A stretch of 11,825 bases of DNA. Source: an uncultured beta proteobacterium (lineage in GTDB: Bacteria; Pseudomonadota; Gammaproteobacteria; Burkholderiales; Rhodocyclaceae). Location: assembly GCA_903910495.1 (NCBI GenBank), contig CAIVZW010000301.1, forward strand, positions 1 to 11,825, written 5' to 3'. The position numbers and the translations under genes are program-made. The notes beneath the pieces were generated by a model. The model was not told where the DNA came from. It searched no databases and worked only from the letters and a program-made list of their open reading frames with translations. Below, one piece after another: positions 6,345 through 11,825 of this stretch; positions within the stretch are counted from its first letter, which is position 1, and each line of letters opens with the position of its first letter.

Positions 6345-7028
6345 ATGGACACTAAACTGGATCCGCTCAAAGCTGGCAAGCAGTCAAAATCAAAGCTGAC
6401 TGAGATCCGCCGCCGCGATCCCGATCGGACGCGGCGCGCCATCCTGGATGCGGGTCGGGTAGAGTTTTGCCTCCATGGATTCAATGGCGCACGGATCGAG
6501 CGGATTGCGCGCCGGAGCAAATCAAATTTGCGGATGATTTATCATTATTTTGGCAACAAAGAAGGCCTCTATCTCTCTAATCTGGAATCCGTCTACAGCG
6601 AAATCCGTAACCAGGAACTGCAACTCGACCTGGCGAATTGTGCTCCACTGGAAGGATTGCGCAGGCTTATCCTGTTTTCCTTTGATTTCTTTGCCACACA
6701 CAGCGACTTCATCGCGCTGATCAGTACAGAGAATATCCTCAAGGGTCGCCTTCTCAAACGTCTGCCGAGCATTCAGGCGATGTCGTTGCCCCTTATCGAT
6801 GTGATAAGGGGTTTTCTGCAGCGAGGTGAGAAAGAGGGTATTTTCCGGACTGGCATTGATCCATTGCAGTTCTACGTGTCAATTGTGGCGCAAAGTCAGC
6901 TACACATATCCAATCGCTACACTCTATCGGTTTTGTTTAACCAGGATTTGACGAACGAGGATTGGCTTCGGGCACGACGTGAGCACACAACTGAAATGCT
7001 GATTTCCTACCTCTCAAAGCCAGCCTGA
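6345..7028 (+). CDS. TetR/AcrR-family transcriptional regulator
   Basis: The 227-residue DNA-binding protein has its helix-turn-helix domain at about 27-75. Visible marks are RTRRAILDAGRVEFCLHGF, then GARIERIARRSKSNLRMIYH and YFGNKEGLYL, the standard TetR recognition region. A basic N-terminal tail of about 25 residues precedes it. The C-terminal ligand domain (ENILKGRLLKRLPSI, then FYVSIVAQSQLHISNRYTLS) resembles TetR regulators of the RutR-like group that often control nucleobase, amine or organic-acid catabolism; this is a resemblance only. ATG 6345 is preceded by AGGA at about 6331. It is downstream of dctPQM on the same strand and is the natural candidate to control that operon, perhaps also the MFS and hydrolase genes. 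It is intact. Confidence 0.88.
   Translation: MDTKLDPLKAGKQSKSKLTEIRRRDPDRTRRAILDAGRVEFCLHGFNGARIERIARRSKSNLRMIYHYFGNKEGLYLSNLESVYSEIRNQELQLDLANCAPLEGLRRLILFSFDFFATHSDFIALISTENILKGRLLKRLPSIQAMSLPLIDVIRGFLQRGEKEGIFRTGIDPLQFYVSIVAQSQLHISNRYTLSVLFNQDLTNEDWLRARREHTTEMLISYLSKPA
6789..6815 (+). terminator. Terminator-like hairpin inside the tetR-type gene
   Basis: CCCCTTATC, loop GATGT, GATAAGGGG, then TTTT: a perfect 9-bp stem with a short T-run, lying in coding sequence (codons for LPLIDVIRGF). It has the shape of a weak intrinsic terminator on the plus strand. Its position two thirds of the way through the gene makes real use uncertain. Confidence 0.3.
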
Positions 7029-7103
7029 AACCACGAGATAGGTTTAGCATTAACCCACGAATCATTTGGCGTTACTGTGTGGCGACGCGATTGCCTCTGC
7101 TAC

Positions 7104-7751
7104 TCAACATGACGGCCCAGCAGTTTGGTCGTTACGAACAAGGCTGACGAACAGCACCGTCAAATCGACCAGCTCACGGTAAAAACGACACCCTGCGCCC
7201 GCATGAACCGCCTTCTGAAAATCCTCTATCCAGCGTCCGAGGTGCTGTTCAAGCAGGCTCCAGCGTAAAGCAAGTGCGCTGTCCATCGCCCGCTGATCTC
7301 CAGTTTGAATTGCTGCAGCAATCCGGAAGAGCAATGTGTAGAGAAATTCCAGTTCAACGGCGAGGTGGTCTGGCAGATCCTTGAACTCCGTATCCATCTC
7401 GAAACCGCCATCCTCGAAAAGCTCGAGCAGTACTTGTGTCGCGTCAATCGAGGAGTTGCTGTCTTTCTCCAGCCATGCGGATTCGTAAGGCAGCGCCAGA
7501 ATGCCTCCCGGTCCAAGAAAGAGCCGGGAATAATCGACCAGCAAATTATCGTGTGATTCCGATTCAAAGGCCGTTTTGAGCTGTAGCGCATGGGTCACCA
7601 AGAGTGGATCAATGCGACCAGCCGCCTCGGCGAGCGAGTCGAAGATCTTCTCCTCGGCAAATTCGGGACCGGGCTCGTAATAGCAGGCGGTCAGTAATCG
7701 ACACATGTCGGCGAGAGCCGCCGCTCTGTCGAAATCCAGGTTGGACATCAT
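7104..7751 (-). CDS. TorD-family molybdoenzyme assembly chaperone
   Basis: This all-helical cytoplasmic protein has 215 residues. It would bind the Tat signal and apo-form of the catalytic subunit encoded upstream and hold it until the Mo cofactor is inserted. TorD/DmsD family marks are DYSRLFLGPGGILALPYES at 73-91 and DLPDHLAVELEFLYTLL at 125-141. Two adjacent ATG codons are possible starts (7751 and 7748). GGAG lies only three bases before the first and six before the second, so the second is slightly preferred. The gene is last in the molybdoenzyme operon but is separated from the ferredoxin gene by a strong terminator, so its expression is probably lower than that of the structural genes. 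The related ArxD chaperone gene holds the same end position in arx operons. Confidence 0.88.
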   Translation of the reverse strand: MMSNLDFDRAAALADMCRLLTACYYEPGPEFAEEKIFDSLAEAAGRIDPLLVTHALQLKTAFESESHDNLLVDYSRLFLGPGGILALPYESAWLEKDSNSSIDATQVLLELFEDGGFEMDTEFKDLPDHLAVELEFLYTLLFRIAAAIQTGDQRAMDSALALRWSLLEQHLGRWIEDFQKAVHAGAGCRFYRELVDLTVLFVSLVRNDQTAGPSC

Positions 7752-7762
7752 TCTCTCCAGCG

Positions 7763-7791
7763 AAAAAAAAGGGGCGAGGAATGCTCGCCCC
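7763..7791 (-). terminator. Rho-independent terminator between the ferredoxin gene and torD
   Basis: Read on the minus strand: GGGGCGAG, loop CATTC, CTCGCCCC, then eight T residues. The stem is a perfect 8-bp GC-rich helix. It starts 18 bases after the ferredoxin stop codon, and the T-run ends 11 bases before the first torD ATG, just ahead of the torD ribosome site. It should stop most transcripts after the ferredoxin gene and let only read-through reach torD. On the plus strand there is no T-run, so it would not serve the opposite direction. Confidence 0.88.
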
Positions 7792-7808
7792 GTTCAGGTG
7801 ATTATGAC

Positions 7809-8585
7809 CTAAGACCGGACACTGTACTTGCCGACATAGTATACGTTCGGCTTGGTGCCGCCTTCCGGTTTCAGAACAAACGTCTTCTTGGTCTGCAGTA
7901 TTTTCGCAACCGGTGAGTTGGCATCGTCCAGATCGCCGAAGATGCGTGCCTGCGACGGACAGACTTCGACGCAGGCCGGCTGCAGCCCGTTGAGCGTGCG
8001 ATGCGCACAGAAGGTGCATTTTTCGACAATCCGTGGCTTGCGCAGTGGGCCGACGTCCCTCGACTCGAATGCATTCATGGCCGGAACAGGGACGCCCGCT
8101 TTTTGCGCCGTCTCGGCGCCAGAGGCAGTGACGCCGGCGATGAGTGCGCTCTTGTCTTCCCATTTCGGATGGATCGGCTTGTAGCGCGAGTTGTAGCTGA
8201 TCACGCTGTACTGCTCGCCGTTGAGGCTCGTCGCATCCAGTTCCTCGTTGCTGTAGGGACATGCCGTCTGGCACTCGCGGCAGCCGATGCACAGCGATGG
8301 ATCGTGCATGGTGATGCCCTCGGGCGTCTTGTACATGGCCTTGTTCGGCTTGACCGGGCAGACTTCGACACAGGCCGCGTCTGAACAGTGATTGCACAGC
8401 ACCGGCATGACCCAGTGGGTGGTGTCCGGAAACTTTCCTTCCGTCTTCATGACGAAGTCGGCCCAGTTGAAGCTTTGTCCGTCTTCAGCATCACGATCAC
8501 GCGTCGTATTCTCAGCCTTGCAGGCAAATGCACAGGCGCCGCAACCCACGCAGCGCTGCAGGTCGATGACCATTCCAAATTTCAT
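7809..8585 (-). CDS. Four-cluster [4Fe-4S] ferredoxin subunit of molybdoenzyme (ArrB/ArxB-like)
   Basis: The 258-residue electron-transfer subunit has 16 cysteines in four groups: Cys12/15/18/22 (CVGCGACAFAC), Cys64/67/72/76 (CNHCSDAACVEVC), Cys99/102/105/109 (CIGCRECQTAC) and Cys190/193/205/209 (CTFCAHRTLNGLQPACVEVC). It should carry four [4Fe-4S] clusters linking the cytochrome to the Mo subunit. The opening MKFGMVIDLQRCVGC and the tail IFGDLDDANSPV, followed by LKPEGGTKPNVYYV, closely resemble ArrB of arsenate reductase. It has no signal peptide and is expected to be exported by hitchhiking with the Tat-targeted catalytic subunit. ATG 8585 has AAGGAG just upstream and lies 23 bases after the catalytic gene. 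It is intact. Confidence 0.92.
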   Translation of the reverse strand: MKFGMVIDLQRCVGCGACAFACKAENTTRDRDAEDGQSFNWADFVMKTEGKFPDTTHWVMPVLCNHCSDAACVEVCPVKPNKAMYKTPEGITMHDPSLCIGCRECQTACPYSNEELDATSLNGEQYSVISYNSRYKPIHPKWEDKSALIAGVTASGAETAQKAGVPVPAMNAFESRDVGPLRKPRIVEKCTFCAHRTLNGLQPACVEVCPSQARIFGDLDDANSPVAKILQTKKTFVLKPEGGTKPNVYYVGKYSVRS

Positions 8586-8608
8586 CTCTATCTCCTTCAG
8601 CCAGTGGG

Positions 8609-11167
8609 TCAGGCAGTAATTTTCTGGATGCGAACGCCGGTGAAGCCGCCATTGCGCGCCGTGGCGCCACTCAGACGGTCATAGTCGTCGACCAGAATCT
8701 CGTTGTTATTGCCACCGTGCGCCGTCTTGCCATACTCCTTCGACGCCACACGACCATAGGCCCAGTGGCCCTGCCCGTAGCATTTGGCTACCGTTCCTGG
8801 CCGAACACCTTCCCACAGCTTGAGTTTGGTGACAATCGAACCGCTCGGCGAGGTGATCTTGACCGTATCGCCGGTCTTCAAGCCCAACCTGGCGCCATCG
8901 GACGGGTTCATCTTGATCACGTCGTCCCACGAAACGTCGCCCGGATCAACCTTCTTGAATTCCTGATACCAGGTCATGTTCGCCGAACGTCCTTCCCGGT
9001 TGAGGCGCGACTTGTAGTCGATGAAGGTGAAGGGGTACTCGGCCTCGCTGCCATGCCGCTTCGGCGGTTCGTAATGCGGTACGAAGGCCAGTTCGCCTCT
9101 GGCCACGTAGCCGGACACCGTGAGAATGTCGTCGACGGTGGTCTCGTATTTCTTGGCGTGTTCAATCAGGCCCTTTTTCGCCGTTTCGCTGTAGAACTCG
9201 AACTTCTTGGTGACTGTGGCAAACTTGCCACCCCAGCCTTTCTTCAGCGTGTATTTCGGTCCGCTGAACATGCCCTTGGCACGGAAGTCGGCCCAGCCAT
9301 TGATCGGTGCGTCGCCCTTGAGCGCTTCCTTGGGCTTCCACAAGGTGACACTGGTCATCTTGGCAGCGATTTCGCTGAACTCCATGGCCGTCGTCGGTGC
9401 CTTGCCGGTTTCCGGATCCTTGAATTCCTTCGAGTAGTAATCGAAGAGGTTCGCGAAGCCTTTCTGCTTCAGTTTCTCGGCCAGTAGCCACATCACTTCG
9501 GTTTCTTCCTGCTTGACGTCCCACAGGCGCTTGACCGCGCCCTGCTGGATCGAAGCGAAACCATGACCGTTGCCCATGTTGGCAACAATCGACCAGCCCT
9601 CGGCGGCATTGAATGTCGCCGGCAGGACGATGTCGGCAAACTGCGTCATCTCCGAAGCGTTGGTCACCATGTGCACGAAGAACGGCACCTTGGCCATCGC
9701 TCTGTCCCAGCGTTCGGCACCGGTGCAGGAGAAGTTGAAGTTAGACCACGACGACATGAACACCTTGACCGCACCGGGATCCTTCAAGAGGCCATTGGCG
9801 ACGTTGTTGGTCACAACGCCACTGCCGGGGCGTGCGTTCATCATCGCCGGCATATCCTTGGCGCCTCGGCCATCGATTTTCTTGCCTTTGCTGGCCTCTT
9901 TTGCCACATTATCCACATAGGCGTCGGCTTTCGGAAAGGCCGCGAGCGGAACGCTGCTCGACTGCCATACGCCGCCTTCGACGTCGATTGACCCGAGCAA
10001 ACCGTTCAAAGCATGGACCGCCATTGCGGCATACGTGCCACGTGGGGTCATCGCGGCGCCCGGTCCCATCCAGACGATGGTCTTTGGCGCTGCCTTGCCC
10101 ATGGCTCGCGCCACGCGCAGGATCTGGTCGGCGGGAATAAGTGTTTCCTTCTCGGCCCAGGCCGGGGTGCGATCCTTGAGTTCCAGGTTCCACCACTTGA
10201 CGAGGCCGTGGGTTTCTTTCTCCTCGAAGGCGGTTTCGTCAACAAGGTTACCGGCAACGAAGCGGTTGTTGCCGAACTTGAAGTCACCGACAAACTCGCG
10301 GTTCCACATGCCCTCCGTCAGCAGGACGTGTGCAATCGCGCCGGCCAGCGCACCATCCGTACCCGGCTTGAGCGGTAGCCATTCGTGCGCCTTGGCGGCT
10401 ACGTTGGACAGGCGTGGATCTACCGCGATGACCTTGCCGCGCGCCAGAATTTCGTGGAAGTAATGAATCGTGTTCGGCACCATGCGGTTGGACGCCAGCG
10501 GATCAGCACCCCAGAGTACCAGACAGTTGGTCTTGGACAGGTCGTAATCACGGTAGCCGAAGAAGCCTTGCGTCAGTCCCGGCCCCATTTTCTCGGCTTC
10601 AGCGCAGATCGCGCTATGCGAAAAATAGTTGCCTGTACCATAGATCTTCGGCAGGGTACCGTAGAGCAGCTCGGTGGAAGTCGACGAATAACGGCCGCGC
10701 ATGTACATGAACTTGTGCCCTTCGTTGGCACGGCGCAGTTCCATCATCTTCTCGGCGACGGTGTCCATCGCCTCGTCCCACGAAATGGGGACGAACTTCG
10801 GATCGACACCGCGCCCCTTGACCGGATTGGTGCGCTTCATCGGCACTTTGATGCGGTCAGGATCGTAGACCTGTTGCGGAATCAAGTGGCCGCGCGGACA
10901 GCAATAGCCATGATTGGTCTTGGAGAGTGGATTGCCGCGCACACGCACCCCCCGTCCGTTCTGCACAAAAATCTGGATGGCGCACCACTGTGTGCAACCC
11001 TGGCAGGTACTGGCAATCCATTCGCCCTTGGCCGGATTCCCCCCGTTGGATTTTCTCGGGATCAGAGCCGCCGAAGCCGGCATGGCCGCATTGCTTGCGC
11101 ATCCGGTAGCCAGAAGACAGGCCGTTGCCGCCGAGAACTGAATAAAGTCGCGTCGTGTCAGTTTCAT
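8609..11167 (-). CDS. Mo-bisMGD oxidoreductase catalytic subunit, ArrA/ArxA-like clade
   Basis: This is an 852-residue periplasmic reductase or oxidase of the DMSO-reductase superfamily. The N-terminus has a Tat signal (TRRDFIQFSAAT, residues 4-15). One [4Fe-4S] site is formed by Cys55, Cys58, Cys62 and Cys90 (CQGCTQWC ... CPRG). The probable Mo ligand is Cys188 in SHSAICAEAEK, and GADPLASNR, VDPRLS and WMGPG mark cofactor-binding regions. A C-terminal molybdopterin-binding domain contains LGLKTGDTVKITSPSG. The Mo-Cys segment, RGRY (157-160), His184, Lys193 and Tyr205 of YRDYD match positions I recall as arsenate-contacting in Shewanella ArrA, with the same spacing around the Cys. This places it nearer ArrA/ArxA than PsrA/PhsA. 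The partner genes (cytochrome b and cytochrome c) differ from known arr and arx operons. The start at 11167 follows GAGGA with seven bases between. The substrate is unproven: arsenate/arsenite, a sulfur oxyanion or another oxyanion. Confidence 0.9.
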   Translation of the reverse strand: MKLTRRDFIQFSAATACLLATGCASNAAMPASAALIPRKSNGGNPAKGEWIASTCQGCTQWCAIQIFVQNGRGVRVRGNPLSKTNHGYCCPRGHLIPQQVYDPDRIKVPMKRTNPVKGRGVDPKFVPISWDEAMDTVAEKMMELRRANEGHKFMYMRGRYSSTSTELLYGTLPKIYGTGNYFSHSAICAEAEKMGPGLTQGFFGYRDYDLSKTNCLVLWGADPLASNRMVPNTIHYFHEILARGKVIAVDPRLSNVAAKAHEWLPLKPGTDGALAGAIAHVLLTEGMWNREFVGDFKFGNNRFVAGNLVDETAFEEKETHGLVKWWNLELKDRTPAWAEKETLIPADQILRVARAMGKAAPKTIVWMGPGAAMTPRGTYAAMAVHALNGLLGSIDVEGGVWQSSSVPLAAFPKADAYVDNVAKEASKGKKIDGRGAKDMPAMMNARPGSGVVTNNVANGLLKDPGAVKVFMSSWSNFNFSCTGAERWDRAMAKVPFFVHMVTNASEMTQFADIVLPATFNAAEGWSIVANMGNGHGFASIQQGAVKRLWDVKQEETEVMWLLAEKLKQKGFANLFDYYSKEFKDPETGKAPTTAMEFSEIAAKMTSVTLWKPKEALKGDAPINGWADFRAKGMFSGPKYTLKKGWGGKFATVTKKFEFYSETAKKGLIEHAKKYETTVDDILTVSGYVARGELAFVPHYEPPKRHGSEAEYPFTFIDYKSRLNREGRSANMTWYQEFKKVDPGDVSWDDVIKMNPSDGARLGLKTGDTVKITSPSGSIVTKLKLWEGVRPGTVAKCYGQGHWAYGRVASKEYGKTAHGGNNNEILVDDYDRLSGATARNGGFTGVRIQKITA

Positions 11168-11212
11168 TTCTTGGTCCTCACAATTTCGGTAATCAAACTT
11201 TTCACCACCGGG

Positions 11213-11554
11213 CTACTTCAGCGACAGGATCCAGCCGATGAGGTTATTGATTTCGGCCTTGTCCTTGGACTTGATCATCTTGTGCTCTTCTTCTGTGCCG
11301 TCGTCCAGTTTTACCTTCTCGCCAGCCGTAATCTGCTTCAGGATCTTCGCCTCGGCATCCGGCTTTCCAGCGAATTGCTTGCTGATTTCCTTGAGCGACT
11401 TGGCTTCCTTCTTTTTGTCGATGGCATGACACTTCAGGCAGCCTTCCTTCTTGGCCAGTGCTTCGGCGGCCGCCGCGTCGGCGGCCGAAGCCATGGGGGA
11501 AAACAGCAGGGCGCCGGTCAGGCCGAGTAATCCAAGAATGACGTTGTGTTTCAT
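11213..11554 (-). CDS. Small periplasmic mono-haem cytochrome c
   Basis: The protein has 113 residues from the ATG at 11554, which has GGAGAG just before it. A longer in-frame ATG at 11566 overlaps that ribosome site and is unlikely. The signal peptide is MKHNVILGLLGLTGALLFSP and ends at about ASA24. Haem attachment is CLKCH (Cys39, Cys42, His43). The mature part is short (about 89 residues), very rich in Lys, and ends with INNLIGWILSL, the usual class I C-terminal helix. The sixth ligand is probably Met93 (EEEHKMIKS), though it lacks the common Met-Pro context and His91 is next to it. It lies 45 bases upstream of the catalytic gene and downstream of a cytochrome b gene, so it likely shuttles electrons between the membrane subunit and the FeS/Mo subunits. 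Confidence 0.88.
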   Translation of the reverse strand: MKHNVILGLLGLTGALLFSPMASAADAAAAEALAKKEGCLKCHAIDKKKEAKSLKEISKQFAGKPDAEAKILKQITAGEKVKLDDGTEEEHKMIKSKDKAEINNLIGWILSLK

Positions 11555-11600
11555 TTTTCTCTCCATTCGAACAGTAGTGAATCGATTTCCGGATGACCGC

Positions 11601-11825
11601 TTAGTGCTCGTGCCAACCGGTAAACATCATCTTGAACATCTGGCCGACCGTCTTGCCGGTGGTCCCCAGATAAATGTGCGACATCATGAACAGCAGGATG
11701 GCCGTTGCCGACAGATAGTGCAGCATGGCCACCGGCAGCAGACCGTCAAAGCCGAACATCTTGTCCGGGGCGAACTCGGGGTAAAGATAGATCAGGCCGC
11801 TGGTCAGGATAACGGGCATCAGCAG
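11601..11825 (-). CDS. Membrane cytochrome b subunit (FdnI / cytochrome b561-like), C-terminal part
   Basis: 74 codons before the stop are visible; the N-terminal part lies beyond the window edge. Two membrane segments can be seen (MPVILTSGLIYLYPEF and LLPVAMLHYLSATAILLFMM). The histidines of MLHYLSA and SHIYLG look like b-haem ligands. The ending MFKMMFTGWHEH resembles formate dehydrogenase gamma-type subunits, which end with a short TGW/TGY segment. Such subunits exchange electrons with the quinone pool. It starts the visible part of the operon, 46 bases ahead of the cytochrome c start. Further operon genes may lie outside the window. Confidence 0.8.
   Translation of the reverse strand: MLMPVILTSGLIYLYPEFAPDKMFGFDGLLPVAMLHYLSATAILLFMMSHIYLGTTGKTVGQMFKMMFTGWHEH

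Noticed and set aside
6196..6399. 67-codon open frame between dctM and the regulator
   Set aside because: No ribosome site, low-complexity Arg/Ser-rich translation, no family resemblance, and it overlaps the start of the TetR-type gene.
7028..7045. AAACC / GGTTT stem after the regulator gene as a terminator
   Set aside because: Only five base pairs, an eight-base loop and no T-run. The 75-base convergent gap 7029-7103 shows no convincing terminator for either gene.
7609..8397. 262-codon minus-strand open frame overlapping the ferredoxin and torD genes
   Set aside because: It is an alternate frame of the ferredoxin gene that runs through the terminator. The true frame has all 16 cluster cysteines.
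8717..9487. 256-codon plus-strand open frame opposite the 3' part of the Mo subunit gene
   Set aside because: It is antisense to a conserved molybdopterin-binding domain and has no ribosome site or family signature.
8609..11167. Firm naming as arrA (arsenate reductase)
   Set aside because: Active-site similarity is suggestive, but arr/arx-typical membrane partners and any arsenic genes are absent here, so the gene symbol is withheld.
10385..11530. 381-codon open frame on the plus strand opposite the molybdoenzyme gene
   Set aside because: Its protein has no recognisable motif and lies antisense to well-supported catalytic and cytochrome genes. It reflects GC-rich codon bias.
1..11825. CRISPR arrays, tRNA or rRNA genes, prophage genes
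   Set aside because: No regularly spaced repeats, cloverleaf structures, rRNA signatures or phage structural motifs were seen on either strand by eye.

Overview
The window looks like a proteobacterial chromosome fragment, most likely betaproteobacterial (inferred from the style of the respiratory proteins, the TRAP genes and the IS remnants; no rRNA or marker gene is present to prove it). It falls into two blocks that meet tail to tail near 7,030-7,100.

The left block (1-7028, all on +) is an accessory catabolic and transport region with visible scars. It opens with the C-terminal end of a LOG-family phosphoribohydrolase, then a short decayed piece resembling a short-chain dehydrogenase, then an intact isochorismatase-like cysteine hydrolase with a RutB-like Asp-Lys-Cys triad. 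Next comes the N-terminal quarter of a dihydroorotase/dihydropyrimidinase-type amidohydrolase. It is cut after its MPNTNPP motif and fused in frame to the C-terminal remnant of an ISL3-family transposase, whose right terminal repeat is still recognisable. Directly after the IS end is an intact OFA-family MFS carrier (oxalate:formate antiporter relatives) in which the second substrate-binding basic residue of OxlT is replaced by Gln. A pair of 20-bp imperfect direct repeats, resembling an IS-element end, separates it from a complete DctP-DctQ-DctM TRAP transporter set, followed by a TetR-type regulator with a RutR-like overall look. The remaining genes suggest uptake and hydrolysis of carboxylated or ureide-like compounds, but the ring-opening amidohydrolase is dead.

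The right block (7104-11825, all on -, so read right to left) is a respiratory molybdoenzyme operon: cytochrome b membrane subunit (3' part only), a small single-haem cytochrome c, a Tat-exported Mo-bisMGD catalytic subunit of the ArrA/ArxA clade, a four-[4Fe-4S] ArrB-like ferredoxin subunit, and a TorD-family assembly chaperone. A strong rho-independent terminator lies between the ferredoxin gene and torD. The likely electron path is quinone pool - cytochrome b - cytochrome c - FeS subunit - Mo site, or the reverse. The active-site residues seen resemble arsenate reductase ArrA, but the cytochrome b plus cytochrome c partners are not the usual ArrAB or ArxABC arrangement, so the substrate is open. 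This operon is the most interesting part of the window.

No tRNA, rRNA or CRISPR array was seen.
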